This document shows, one piece after another, positions 8,943-18,051 of a stretch of 64,000 nt of DNA (positions are counted from its first letter, which is position 1; each line of letters starts with the position of its first letter). This DNA comes from Chitinophagaceae bacterium (lineage in GTDB: Bacteria > Bacteroidota > Bacteroidia > Cytophagales > Cytophagaceae). The notes beneath the pieces were generated by a model. The model did no database searches, was not told the DNA's origin, and saw only the letters and a list, made by a program, of their open reading frames with translations. The DNA lies in NCBI GenBank assembly GCA_028288405.1, contig JAQBNS010000025.1, positions 1-64,000 on the forward strand, in the 5' to 3' direction. The translations under genes were made by a program, and so were the position numbers.

Positions 8943-10151
8943 ATGAAAATAGAAAAATTAAGAATACAAAACTTTAAAGTTTATAGAGATACAGAAATAA
9001 GAGATTTGCCAAACTTGTGCGTTTTTTTAGGAGCAAATGGTTCAGGTAAATCTACTCTATTTGATGTATTTGGTTTTCTAAGTGACGCATTAAAAAGTAA
9101 TGTAAAAACGGCATTGAATAAACGAGGTGGTTTTAGGGAAGTTTATTCTAGAAATGGTGAAGGTCCTATTGAGTTTGAAATAAAATTCAGAAATCCGGAT
9201 CTAGATGGCAAAAAACAACCTTTAATTACATACGAACTTTCAATTGATTTAAAGCCTAATTCTCAAATTCCATTTGTATCAAAAGAAATATTGAGTTACA
9301 GAAGGGGAAAACATGGAAGACCATTTAGATTTTTGGAATTCACAAATGGTAAAGGTTTTGCGACAACAAATGAAGACGAATTTGAAATCGAAAAACAAGA
9401 CTTTGAAGAACAGAGAGAAGAGCAAACTCTTGATGCTCCAGACATATTAGCTTTAAAAGGATTAGGTCAATTTCAAAAATTCAAATCCATAAGTTCTTTT
9501 AGAAGGCTTTTAGATAATTGGTATGTTTCTAATTTTCAAATTCAAGCGGCCCAAAATGTTGAAGACACAGGATTAAGTGAACATCTATCAACTACAGGGA
9601 ATAATTTAGCTCAAGTTACAAAATACATATTTGAAAATTATCCAGATACTTTCAGGTTAATTCTTGAAAAAATGAAAACTAGAGTTCCTGGAATTGAAAA
9701 AGTTGAAGCTTCAGAAACAATTGATGGGCGAATTGTTTTACAGTTTAGAGATGGAAGTTTTAAAGATCCCTTTATTTCAAGATTTGTTTCAGACGGAACA
9801 ATAAAAATGTTTGCATATTTAGTTTTATTGAATGACCCACAACCACATCCTCTCTTGTGCATTGAAGAACCTGAAAATTATTTACATCCGGAATTATTAC
9901 TAGAATTAGCAGAAGAATTTAGAGAATATGCTAATAAGGGAGGACAGGTTTTTGTTTCTTCACACTCTCCCGATTTTGTTAATGCTTTAGAAATTTCTGA
10001 ATTGTTTTGGTTAAATAAAGAGAATGGTCATACTGTTATCAAAAGAGCATCAGATGATGAGATGGTTAAAAACTTGTTTAGAGAAGGAGAGCCACTAGGA
10101 GCAATATGGAAGCAAGGTTATTTGGTTGGAAGTGGTCCTAAAAAGAGATAA
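8943..10151 (+). CDS. AAA family ATPase (RecF/OLD-like ABC-type NTPase)
   Basis: A 402-residue ATPase of the AAA_15/AAA_21 group related to RecF, SMC and OLD-family nuclease ATPases. It opens with MKIEKLRIQNFK, followed by Walker A GANGSGKST near residue 32, an ABC-like region with RFVSDGTIKMFAYL before Walker B (LLCIEEPENYLHP), and an H-loop VSSHSPDF. There is no nuclease domain in this chain, but the next gene, one base downstream, encodes a TOPRIM-like protein. This is the two-gene layout of PARIS- and OLD-like anti-phage systems. A GTG one codon upstream is a possible start. The gene is visibly more AT-rich than its neighbours and lies just after a tRNA, both signs of transfer. The defence role is inferred. 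Confidence 0.85.
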   Translation: MKIEKLRIQNFKVYRDTEIRDLPNLCVFLGANGSGKSTLFDVFGFLSDALKSNVKTALNKRGGFREVYSRNGEGPIEFEIKFRNPDLDGKKQPLITYELSIDLKPNSQIPFVSKEILSYRRGKHGRPFRFLEFTNGKGFATTNEDEFEIEKQDFEEQREEQTLDAPDILALKGLGQFQKFKSISSFRRLLDNWYVSNFQIQAAQNVEDTGLSEHLSTTGNNLAQVTKYIFENYPDTFRLILEKMKTRVPGIEKVEASETIDGRIVLQFRDGSFKDPFISRFVSDGTIKMFAYLVLLNDPQPHPLLCIEEPENYLHPELLLELAEEFREYANKGGQVFVSSHSPDFVNALEISELFWLNKENGHTVIKRASDDEMVKNLFREGEPLGAIWKQGYLVGSGPKKR

Positions 10152-10152
10152 G

Positions 10153-10719
10153 ATGAAGAGATTGGAGATTTTAGTTGAAGAAAAATCTATGGAAAGTCTT
10201 TTACGTGTATTGCTTCCCAAAGTACTTCCTTCAAAATGGCAATTAGATGTGAATTGTTTTGTTCGTAGTTTTGAAGGTAAAAGTGATCTGCAAAAATCAA
10301 TACCTAAACAAGTCAGAGCATTTTCTCACTTTCCTGAACCTATTGGAGTTATCATTTTACATGATCAAGATAGTGCTGATTGTAAAAAACTAAAGCAAAA
10401 ATTAAAAAAAATGGTTGTTCAGAATGGAGATTGCAATCATTTAATTAGAATTGTTTGTAAGGAATTGGAGTCTTGGTACATAGGTGATTTTGCTGCTGTA
10501 AAACAAGCATATCCTACTTTTAAGTCGGAACAATTTATTAAAAAAGCTAAGTATAGAAATCCTGATCTATGCAATGCATCATTTGAATTGAGGCAAATTT
10601 TACCTGAATTTCAAAAGGTAACTTCAGCAAATAAAATAGGTCATTTTTTAGATTTGAATAATAATAAATCAGAAAGTTTTAATCAGTTCGTGAGTGGAAT
10701 TATGAATTTTGCTAAGTAG
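10153..10719 (+). CDS. DUF4276-like TOPRIM-fold protein, partner of the ATPase
   Basis: A 188-residue protein that resembles DUF4276 family proteins, which are predicted to have a TOPRIM fold. Consistent residues are an early acidic pair in ILVEEKSMESLL (TOPRIM glutamate) and a DxD motif in ILHDQDSADC (~residue 75). A CKELESWYIGD segment follows that is characteristic of this family. DUF4276 genes are commonly found next to AAA ATPase genes. The start is the ATG one base after the ATPase stop; a longer frame begins upstream inside the ATPase gene and is less likely. It probably supplies the nuclease or effector activity of a two-gene defence unit. That function is inferred from layout and family, not shown. 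Confidence 0.72.
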   Translation: MKRLEILVEEKSMESLLRVLLPKVLPSKWQLDVNCFVRSFEGKSDLQKSIPKQVRAFSHFPEPIGVIILHDQDSADCKKLKQKLKKMVVQNGDCNHLIRIVCKELESWYIGDFAAVKQAYPTFKSEQFIKKAKYRNPDLCNASFELRQILPEFQKVTSANKIGHFLDLNNNKSESFNQFVSGIMNFAK

Positions 10720-10814
10720 TTTTTGGTTTTTCATATATTGATTTATTTGTATTGTTTATATAGTAAAGGTCATATGCTGTATTTAGCTTATTTATCAATT
10801 TCATCGGTTAGAAT

Positions 10815-10855
10815 CGATATATATCGGTGCTAATTTACATAGATCATCTGCCCGG
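10815..10855. repeat. Intergenic dispersed repeat copy (pairs with 18807-18847)
   Basis: Starts with CGATATATATCGGTGC and ends with CATCTGCCCG. The same 40-base layout recurs at 18807-18847 with about 29 of 40 bases equal, including a CGATAT...TATCxGTGC palindrome and a CATCTG end. The 10720-10981 gap holds this copy and no gene. Confidence 0.55.
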
Positions 10856-10981
10856 GCTTTGTTAAGAATAAAGAATTATCATATAATTGAGAATTAGATA
10901 ATTTTAAAGAACGTAAAATAAATTATAGTTATCGAACCATATATTACCCGCATAGTATCATACATATTATAATGATGACAT

Positions 10982-12148
10982 ATGAAACAATTTTTATTAT
11001 CCCTACTTATTTTTTCTATAATTGCTTGTAGTTCCGACCCGGAAAAAAAAGCTGAACTCGTTGAAATCACCGATACTGTTACAGCACCCAAAGCAATTCC
11101 CGAACAGCAACAACCAACTGAAGAGAGTGAGTATTCGGAAAAGAAATCTTTCATTGCTTATCAAGGAGCTGTCAAGGATAAATATAGAACATCACTTGAA
11201 ACGTTTCCCGCTTTTGAAAAGTTAAGTTCTCTTTCAGCTGCTGCCATTCAATTGAAAGACAGTATCAAATACCTGCGCGACGTTCAGGAAATTACAGATC
11301 CTAACGACAAAAAGATTTTTATACCTGCAGAAAATCGTGCTTATCAAGCGATCTTGGCTTATCAAAAGGCACTTCAGGATAATCCTCATGTGCATGACGT
11401 TTCTACTAAATTGATTGAACTGACAAGAATACCTGACCCTAATGATTCTTCTTTTCTAGTGTTACCACAGGTGGGAAAATCAACTCTTCTTAGTCAGGGC
11501 AACTTTTTCTTCCTTGGTGGGGCTCCTTTTATCACCAAGCTGGATGCTGACAACAAGACTGTTTATACAGATGCAAATGGTAATCCTCAGACACGCTTTC
11601 TAGGTGACATCTCAGAAAACACGAGCTACATTCTTAATTCCCTTTTGCATTTCAATAACAGTCCTGTTAAAGTGACATTTGGGCACCCGCTAAGTAGTTA
11701 TGATATAAAAAAGCATGAAATACATGACATCGGATTTCTTAAGCATGAATTTGTAAATCCTATTCCAGCGTTTTTCTTAACAGAACAGGGATTAGTCCCT
11801 GCTCATGTTGCTGCCGTAGATTTGAAATTGATCCCTCAAAATTTGGGATGTCTATCTGATCAGCCATATGTAACATTTACTTGTTCGAAGTATTTAAATG
11901 AAAAAGACATTTTAGGAATATATATTCCTTACGATTCAACACCGATAAGTTCTTGCGTAATTAAAAGATATGATGATAACCGCGTATGGACAATTGATTT
12001 GAACAACGATGGTATTCCTGAATTGGCTTGTGTTTCGGATACGTTCACAGGAATCTCTGATGATAAAATGGTAGAAGAAATTTGGTTTGTCAATATTGAT
12101 GGTGCCTGGAAAATTATTGATTGGGCGGCTGAATTAGATTGTACATGA
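10982..12148 (+). CDS. Lipoprotein of unknown function
   Basis: A 388-residue protein that starts with a lipoprotein signal peptide: a hydrophobic stretch, then FSIIACSSD with the lipobox cysteine at about residue 16. Directly after it come an acidic and proline/glutamine-rich linker (EQQQPTEESE) and a globular region. I do not recognise a family. Near residues 335-350 it has WTIDLNNDGIPELAC, a short FG-GAP/VCBS-like calcium-binding motif often seen in extracytoplasmic proteins. It is probably attached to the outer membrane or facing the periplasm. The last bases overlap the next gene's start as ATGA, so the two are translationally coupled. Confidence 0.65.
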   Translation: MKQFLLSLLIFSIIACSSDPEKKAELVEITDTVTAPKAIPEQQQPTEESEYSEKKSFIAYQGAVKDKYRTSLETFPAFEKLSSLSAAAIQLKDSIKYLRDVQEITDPNDKKIFIPAENRAYQAILAYQKALQDNPHVHDVSTKLIELTRIPDPNDSSFLVLPQVGKSTLLSQGNFFFLGGAPFITKLDADNKTVYTDANGNPQTRFLGDISENTSYILNSLLHFNNSPVKVTFGHPLSSYDIKKHEIHDIGFLKHEFVNPIPAFFLTEQGLVPAHVAAVDLKLIPQNLGCLSDQPYVTFTCSKYLNEKDILGIYIPYDSTPISSCVIKRYDDNRVWTIDLNNDGIPELACVSDTFTGISDDKMVEEIWFVNIDGAWKIIDWAAELDCT

Positions 12149-12696
12149 AAAGGCAGTACTCCAAAGGACTTGTTGTGCTGATTACGTTTTTTCTGCTGGT
12201 ATTAGCTTGTTCATTTTATTTCAACCGCAATTTTTATCAATTGGCAATTGCGGGAGAATCTTCTGCTGGAACTTGGCTTTCAGGCGTGCTGTTGGTCATG
12301 TCAGCTACATTGTCAATGGTCATTGGAATGCGTACAAAAGTATTTCCATGGTTTTGTATGACAGCCTTTTTTCTGGTTTTGGCATTAGACGAGCGTTTTA
12401 TGTTTCATGAACAATTGAAAGAAAGGTTAATCTTTGCTTTTCATCCTGCGACTCATTCACATTTGATCTATGAACTTCCTGTTATTCTTGCATCTTGCAT
12501 AGGTGGACTAATTTCTTTTTTGCTCTGGAAAGAATTTACAAATGCGAATCGTATATTATTATACTTTGCAATTGGACTAGGATTGATATCTGTTGTATTC
12601 GATGTTTTTACTGCAGGAGTTTTAATTGAAGAATGCGCTAAACTTTTGGCAGAGGTTGCTATTACTTGTGCACTATTAAGACAGGTGGAAATCTGA
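12145..12696 (+). CDS. Multi-pass membrane protein with a DExxxxHE motif
   Basis: A 183-residue protein with five or six hydrophobic helices. I do not recognise a family. Polar and charged residues inside or beside helices stand out: LALDERFMFHEQLKER (about residues 76-91) and EECAKLLAE (about residues 162-170). Conserved-looking Asp/Glu/His groups near helices could bind a metal, as in several integral-membrane hydrolases, but this is only a suggestion. It is coupled by a 4-bp ATGA overlap to the lipoprotein gene before it, which implies a shared envelope function. Confidence 0.6.
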   Translation: MKRQYSKGLVVLITFFLLVLACSFYFNRNFYQLAIAGESSAGTWLSGVLLVMSATLSMVIGMRTKVFPWFCMTAFFLVLALDERFMFHEQLKERLIFAFHPATHSHLIYELPVILASCIGGLISFLLWKEFTNANRILLYFAIGLGLISVVFDVFTAGVLIEECAKLLAEVAITCALLRQVEI

Positions 12697-12710
12697 GTTT
12701 CAAATCACCC

Positions 12711-12775
12711 CCGCTGGCGCGAGCATCCTGCTCATGCCCCAAAGTCCATAGAGCGTCCCGCTCGGGAATGCTATA
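12711..12775. repeat. Dispersed GC-rich intergenic repeat, copy A
   Basis: GC-rich against an AT-rich background: CCGCTGGCGCGAGCATCC, then ATAGAGCGTCCCGCTCGGG, then AATGCTAT. The segments recur at 22718-22756 (GCTCGGGAATGCT), 19421-19450 (AAAGCGTCCCGCTTGAG) and, inverted, at 40745-40812. It sits between two convergent genes. Confidence 0.6.
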
Positions 12776-12811
12776 ACACCGCAAGGTCATTCAATCCCTT
12801 TCTACCTGTAT

Positions 12812-13510
12812 TCAACAGATCATCAACAACCTATTCTGCCCCTCTTTTTCTTTTGGTGCACGGTGAATACAAGGGAAGACGAGACTTTCAGGATGATCAA
12901 CCGCCAACTTCCACAAGTGACCCAGACCTAAGCAGATAGGCTGTGCATGAGGTTTAGGCAGATAATGCAGATCAAAGAAATGTTCACTTAAGAATAAGTC
13001 AAATTCTTCGGCTGCTCCAGGATAGATTTTTTTAAGTGCATCACGTAGTTCAGGAACCAATATTTTTTGTATGGCTTGTGCATTGGGTAAGATCTCACTG
13101 GACTCGCCATGGTAAGTGCATAAAAAGGTATCGGTCGGTACAGGAGAACGGTCTACATGAAAAGAATACACATCCGTTGGAAAAAAAGGGTAGGTGTCAT
13201 CTTTCTCATAACACTTTATAACATTAAGGATGGGAGAGGCACCATGAGCTTTCAACGCCTTCAAGTCATGCAAAAGAATTTCACGGGCAAGCTGTCCCTG
13301 TTCACTCAATGGAAGTACTAAAAGCTCCTCTTGATCAAGTACGGCTATATTTTCATTTAGTTCTATCTGATTAGCAATCTCAGCAAAATCACCGCTTAGT
13401 TGACGAGTCCAGTACATGGCATTCATAGCTCCATGAAAAGGCGTTGAAACAAGGTCTTGAAAATTGGTAACACAGTGAATTTGATTGAAGGTATGAGATA
13501 AATCTATCAT
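12812..13510 (-). CDS. DUF1826-like protein
   Basis: A 232-residue cytoplasmic protein that matches what I know of DUF1826. The central YSFHVDRSPVPT (about residues 115-126) with FLCTYHGESSE just after it corresponds to the family's FHVDxVP...TYxGPGTEWL. The C-terminal CIHRAPKEKEGQNRLLM corresponds to the family's HRSP...RLLL ending. In the family the His/Asp/Arg cluster looks like a metal or substrate site. DUF1826 genes in proteobacteria are often found near zinc-responsive genes, but nothing of that kind is seen here. It stands alone on the minus strand. Function unknown. Confidence 0.6.
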   Translation of the reverse strand: MIDLSHTFNQIHCVTNFQDLVSTPFHGAMNAMYWTRQLSGDFAEIANQIELNENIAVLDQEELLVLPLSEQGQLAREILLHDLKALKAHGASPILNVIKCYEKDDTYPFFPTDVYSFHVDRSPVPTDTFLCTYHGESSEILPNAQAIQKILVPELRDALKKIYPGAAEEFDLFLSEHFFDLHYLPKPHAQPICLGLGHLWKLAVDHPESLVFPCIHRAPKEKEGQNRLLMIC

Positions 13511-13685
13511 AATACTAATTAGATATAGAATCAGTTAAGGAAGTATGGAGCGTAGAAACACGTCAAAATAGTTTACAGCATTTATCACACAGCTGTTTTA
13601 AACTTCGGTCATTCCAGTTTTAATACAAGGTAATGAATCTTAAAAAAACAAAGTCTTAATTTCTCTATAATTCTAACGGTCGTAT

Positions 13686-14470
13686 TTAATGCTTAAAATA
13701 ATAGGCTAATGACCTATACTTTATCCAATCGTATTGAACTATGGAAGGAAGTTTATCTTCCTGTACTTCTCTCAACCATTTTTTCATATTCGATACGGAG
13801 GTATTACCAGCCCAGTGGTTTAATCGTATCTGCAAAGGAACTTGCGGTACGTATTTCTTTTCTGAATGCAGCCACTTACCGTCTACAAACCAGGAGACAC
13901 TGTCCTGAGTCCAAAGGATTCCATAATTATGGTATTCTTCCGAAATATCAAAACCAAGTTCTTTTGTTGTCGTTGAATAGTTATGAACCGTTCCTCCTTG
14001 CTGATAATCATGGGTGGTCATTTGGATGGATGTTTTTTTATTCCCTGTAAATTCAATATCAATTTCTTTATGTTCCCAATTATTGGGTACCCACTTATTC
14101 ATTAAGAAAAAAGAGCCTACTGTACCTGAAACAATATTCGGTTTCATTCTTACTTCATAAAAACCGAATGACATGAATTTAGCATTCCCTATTTCTCCGC
14201 CATTATAGGATTTGGGAAGATCTCCATGCTTATTTTGGAGGTGGTTAATGTTAAGATGGAGTTATTGATGGAAATATTTTCTTCTGTCATATTAGAGCCA
14301 TTCTCTTCAAAACTATAGCGTTGAATTTCCCATGCTGCATTCAGTGAATCAAACGTCTCGTAGTAATCACCGGCACTGTATATTGAATGGGCTAGAGGTT
14401 TTTTATTTTTGAAACCAAAAAATAGTATTAAAATAGTTAGCGCTATTAAATTGAAAATATATTTTTTCAT
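13686..14470 (-). pseudogene. Glycoside hydrolase family 16 gene with a frameshift
   Basis: Two frames together encode one GH16 beta-glucanase-like protein. The first (start at 14470, MKKYIFNLIALTILILFF signal or anchor) runs to a stop at 14189. The second carries the rest, including the catalytic motif EIDIEF and WTQDSVSWFVDG. Just before the first visible Met of the second frame (14174), the same frame reads YNGGEIGNAKFMSFG, a typical GH16 continuation. The break is therefore a single missing base between about 14190 and 14250. The total would be about 260 residues, normal for GH16 (licheninase, laminarinase or agarase type). It could be a real mutation, a sequencing error, or, less likely, recoding at CCCAAAT (see findings). 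Confidence 0.8.
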
Positions 14471-14588
14471 CTTTTTATTGTCAAACAAACTTCCAATCAA
14501 AATTAGCAAACCCTGTTTAATATGAAATCGCGGACGCATAAAACCACTCTATAGTTAGCAGACTCAGTTGAAAATAGAAAGCGTTCGT

Positions 14589-15734
14589 TTAGTTGAACCT
14601 CTCTTTTATTTTTAAAAAGTACGACTCATAATATTCATAGGATAAATAGCTTATCAGCATACTAATGCCCAGACCCAGGAAGCCCCTGAGTAATGCTCCG
14701 GTAAAACTGTCTGCATAAGTCAGGTGACATGCGTTTAGGAGGCTATCACAAATGAGGAGCGCAATGGGATGAAGCAAATATAATCCATACGTATACTTAC
14801 CCCAAAAACTCAGCGCTTTGCTTTTTGAAAATTTGTAGAACGAGCGGCTGTAATTCTGTTCCAATATAATAAAAGAGAAAAACAAAGCGCTTATCAGTCT
14901 TGCAAATACAGGAAAGAAGTAAAAATTAGTTACGCCGTTGGAGTACATCATCCACAAAATTCCTGTTACATAGATGCCCATGATGGCCTGACGGCTCAGT
15001 TTTTCAAAGAACGTTTTAAATGCGGTTGAATAGATAGCATAATAAGCGCACATACTTCCGAGGGCCAGATCGCCGCAAGCGCTTAATGAATGATAATATA
15101 AAACGACCGGATCATTTATATAAATAAATCTAAAAACCAATGAAAGTATTATTACGGAGATGAAGATTACCGGGTAAATTTTTTTTGGAGCAAAATAGAG
15201 GAGCAGTGGCCAGATCAAATAAAATTGTTCTTCTATGGCTATGGACCAGGTAATGCTTACTGGTGAAGTGTTCATGCCTGGAAAACTTTTTTCGACCTGT
15301 AGGATGTCAAAATTGGAAAGGAATGAAAAGAAATAAGCAGGATGATAGAGCATGTGTGCGGTGTGTCCGGTAACGGATTGCAGGTAAGGATAGAGTAGGA
15401 AACAAAAAATGAGTACAGCAAAGTAAAGAGGCCATATCCTCAACGCTCTTCTGATATAAAAATGTACGATATCAAATCGGCCTTTCTGTTCGGACTCCTT
15501 TAAAAGTAAATAAGTAATAAGAAAGCCACTTAGAACTAAGAATGCAGAAACCCCGATGCCTCCAATATGGTATAATTTGCGCAACGTATTTTCTGTAAAT
15601 GTATAGTTGTCCCCCAGGTATTTTATGCATCGCCAGAATCCGTGGACGAGGAAAACGGTAAGGAAAGCGACGGTTCTGAAACCGTCCAGGTTAGGAAAAA
15701 AAATCTTTGAAGGACTTAATGATTCTTTATGCAT
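14589..15734 (-). CDS. Acyltransferase 3 family membrane protein (OafA/NolL-like)
   Basis: A 381-residue protein with about ten transmembrane helices that transfers acyl groups (often acetyl) to sugars of surface polysaccharides. Signatures: FPNLDGFRTVAFLTVFLVHG (N-terminal, with the conserved His), GISAFLVLSGFLIT-like segment (here GVSAFLVLSGFLIT), FYIRRALRIWPLY, and SITWSIAIEEQFYLIWPL. The start is placed at the ATG at 15734, which has AAGG upstream; a TTG 36 bp earlier is possible. It stands alone, separated from the polysaccharide cluster by 8 kb. Substrate unknown. Confidence 0.88.
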   Translation of the reverse strand: MHKESLSPSKIFFPNLDGFRTVAFLTVFLVHGFWRCIKYLGDNYTFTENTLRKLYHIGGIGVSAFLVLSGFLITYLLLKESEQKGRFDIVHFYIRRALRIWPLYFAVLIFCFLLYPYLQSVTGHTAHMLYHPAYFFSFLSNFDILQVEKSFPGMNTSPVSITWSIAIEEQFYLIWPLLLYFAPKKIYPVIFISVIILSLVFRFIYINDPVVLYYHSLSACGDLALGSMCAYYAIYSTAFKTFFEKLSRQAIMGIYVTGILWMMYSNGVTNFYFFPVFARLISALFFSFIILEQNYSRSFYKFSKSKALSFWGKYTYGLYLLHPIALLICDSLLNACHLTYADSFTGALLRGFLGLGISMLISYLSYEYYESYFLKIKERFN

Positions 15735-16036
15735 TGATAACCTTATGCAGGATGCAGGTAGTATTATCAATATAAGAATAAATCCCGATAGGAGTTTCGT
15801 TTTTTTTAACTTGGTTTGCTATCGAAAGCCCCCGCTCGAGCCTTAGCAGCTCCAAATGAACAAATACACCCACTTCCCCCAGCCAACAATTCTTGTTACA
15901 CCAACCACTTTCTTAACAAAGATCAATGCATCACAAAATACTTTGATGGATCTTTATGTTAGATAAAGCGGTGATCATTTCATTTGTCCGGTTATACGGA
16001 TATATTGAAACGAAACACGGCTATAAAAAACAGACT

Positions 16037-16951
16037 ATGCTTGAAATCGTCATTGACTCCCGCACGGCGGCGATAAGTCCTGAAATGAAAGTGAAGCGCA
16101 TCCTTCCCTTCAGATTGCGCAGGATGGTCGGTCCTTTTATTTTCATGGATCATGCCGGACCTATTGTAGATGCGCCTTCCCAGCTTTCCAGTTTGGATGT
16201 GCTGCCTCATCCGCACATTGGCCTATCGACGGTTAGCTATTTGTTTGGCGGTGAAGTTACGCACCGTGACAGTTTGGGTGTGCAACAAATCATTCGTCCC
16301 GGCGAAGTCAATTGGATGACAGCCGGCAGCGGCATCTCACATTCCGAGCGGTTTGAAAATCCTTCTTCACTCAACGGAGGTTTAGAAATGATACAAACCT
16401 GGGTAGCCCTTCCGGAAAAAGACGAAGAGTCAGCGCCTTCTTTTGTCAATTATACACCCGAACAATTACCCGTCTTTCAGGAGAAAGGTATTTGGATGCG
16501 GCTCATTGCAGGCAATGCATACGGCCTGCAAAGCAACGTGAAAACAAATTCTCCCTTATTTTATTTGCATGTGGTATTGCAGAAAGGCGCACTGTTCGGT
16601 CTTCCGAAAGAACATTCCGAACGCGGCTTCTACATCGTCAGCGGGAGCGTAGAACTAGCGGGCGTTACCTATGCAGCAGGAAAAATGCTGGTGTTCACAA
16701 AAGGTGTGGACCCGCGCATTGTGGCGAAAGAAACGACAACGCTGATGCTTCTGGGTGGAGAACCTTTAGGTGAACGCTTCATTTGGTGGAACTTTGTTTC
16801 CTCCCGAAAAGAACGCATCGAACAAGCCAAAGAAGATTGGAAACAAGGCCGGATCATTTTACCGCCTAACGATAACCACGAATTTATTCCACTGCCCGAC
16901 GATCACTCCAGACCGGCAGGAACGGCGCCCCGTCCGGAGCCGTTGTCCTGA
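16037..16951 (+). CDS. Pirin family protein
   Basis: A 304-residue bicupin of the pirin family, iron-binding proteins with roles from quercetin oxidation to transcription cofactors. The N-terminal metal site is seen in LPHPHIGLSTVSYLF (two His) and ISHSE (His and Glu ~40 residues later). The C-terminal cupin carries GERFIWWNFVSS, a family hallmark. The start is set at MLEIVIDSRTAA, where the family normally begins; the longer frame reaching back to 15956 has no supporting signal. It is followed by a 66-bp gap and the LLM oxidoreductase on the same strand. Confidence 0.9.
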   Translation: MLEIVIDSRTAAISPEMKVKRILPFRLRRMVGPFIFMDHAGPIVDAPSQLSSLDVLPHPHIGLSTVSYLFGGEVTHRDSLGVQQIIRPGEVNWMTAGSGISHSERFENPSSLNGGLEMIQTWVALPEKDEESAPSFVNYTPEQLPVFQEKGIWMRLIAGNAYGLQSNVKTNSPLFYLHVVLQKGALFGLPKEHSERGFYIVSGSVELAGVTYAAGKMLVFTKGVDPRIVAKETTTLMLLGGEPLGERFIWWNFVSSRKERIEQAKEDWKQGRIILPPNDNHEFIPLPDDHSRPAGTAPRPEPLS

Positions 16952-17017
16952 TGGCGGGAGTATGAGAGAAGTGATAATCATTGTGAAACAATAAAAGAAC
17001 TTAAAGTATAAAACGAT

Positions 17018-18046
17018 ATGGAAATAGGAATAGACAGTTTTGCATCAGCCATGTACGGTAACAAAAGCCTGAGCAATGTAGACGCGATGGAGCAACTCCT
17101 GGATAGAATCAGTTTTGCCGATGAGACGGGGCTTGATGTGTTTGGAATCGGAGAACACCATCGCAAAGAATTTTTAGATTCAGCCACCGCCGTCATCCTG
17201 GCCGCGGCAGCTTCGAGAACGAAACGGATTCGTTTGGGCAGCGCCGTTGCCGTGCTGAGTGCAGCGGATCCTGTTCGTGTGTTTCAAAATTTCGCCACCT
17301 TAGATTTGATCTCTAAAGGAAGAGCTGAATTGATCGTGGGCAGAGGATCTTCGGTGGAAGCGTATCCCTTATTTGGATTCAGCCTGAAAGACTACGATGC
17401 CTTGTTCAAGGAAAAGCTCGAGTTGTTGCTTCAAATCCGCGACCAGGAATTTGTGACCTGGTCAGGGAAGTTCCGTCCGGCAATGGATCATCAACCGGTT
17501 TATCCAAGGCCCTTGCAAGAGAAGCTGCCCGTCTGGCTGGGAGTAGGAGGCACGCCCGAATCGTTCATCCGTGCAGGAGCATTAGGCTTGCCGCTCATGG
17601 TGGCTGTGATCGGCGGAGAGACACATCGTTTTCGTCCTTTGGTAGATTTGTACCGGGAGGCCGGACATGCAGCGGGGTTCAGTAAAGAGCAATTAAAAGT
17701 AGGTTTACATTCTCCGGGCTATGTAGCTGAAACAACAGAAAAAGCGATTGCCGATTATTATCCGGGCTATGCGGAGCTTTGGACAAAGCTTGGACGTGAA
17801 AGAGGATGGCCTGCAGTGACAAGATCACACTTTGATGCACTCATGGGTCCGAAGGGAGTATTGGTAGTCGGGAGCCCTGAACAGGTCGCAGAAAAATTAG
17901 TGCAACACAGTGAAGCATTGGGTGGCGTAGACCGCTTTACCTTTCAGATGGATAATGCAGGTCTGAGCCATGCGCAATTGATGAGTTCGATTGAACTGAT
18001 CGGTCGTAAAGTTATTCCTTTAGTAAAAGCGACTACCGGTTTGTAA
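17018..18046 (+). CDS. LLM class flavin-dependent oxidoreductase
   Basis: A 342-residue member of the luciferase-like monooxygenase family, flavin-dependent enzymes with a TIM barrel. Signatures: MEIGIDSFAS start, FGIGEHHRKEF (active-site EHH), IRLGSAVAVLSAADPVRVFQ, and the phosphate-binding GRAELIVGRGSS. C-terminal half: LPVWLGVGGTPESFIRAGALG. The closest kind is the Atu2307-type LLM subgroup of unknown substrate. It is 66 bp downstream of pirin on the same strand and could be co-transcribed. Confidence 0.9.
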   Translation: MEIGIDSFASAMYGNKSLSNVDAMEQLLDRISFADETGLDVFGIGEHHRKEFLDSATAVILAAAASRTKRIRLGSAVAVLSAADPVRVFQNFATLDLISKGRAELIVGRGSSVEAYPLFGFSLKDYDALFKEKLELLLQIRDQEFVTWSGKFRPAMDHQPVYPRPLQEKLPVWLGVGGTPESFIRAGALGLPLMVAVIGGETHRFRPLVDLYREAGHAAGFSKEQLKVGLHSPGYVAETTEKAIADYYPGYAELWTKLGRERGWPAVTRSHFDALMGPKGVLVVGSPEQVAEKLVQHSEALGGVDRFTFQMDNAGLSHAQLMSSIELIGRKVIPLVKATTGL

Positions 18047-18051
18047 TTCCA

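Noticed and set aside
8740-10981. Integrated island with attachment-site repeat of the tRNA end
   Set aside because: No second copy of the tRNA 3' end and no integrase was found downstream; only composition and position suggest transfer.
13709-14050. 113-residue plus-strand frame over the GH16 remnant
   Set aside because: The minus strand carries clear GH16 motifs; the plus frame has none.
14189-14250. Programmed frameshift as firm explanation of the GH16 break
   Set aside because: The heptamer is present but no downstream stem or pseudoknot is visible; a simple indel is more likely.
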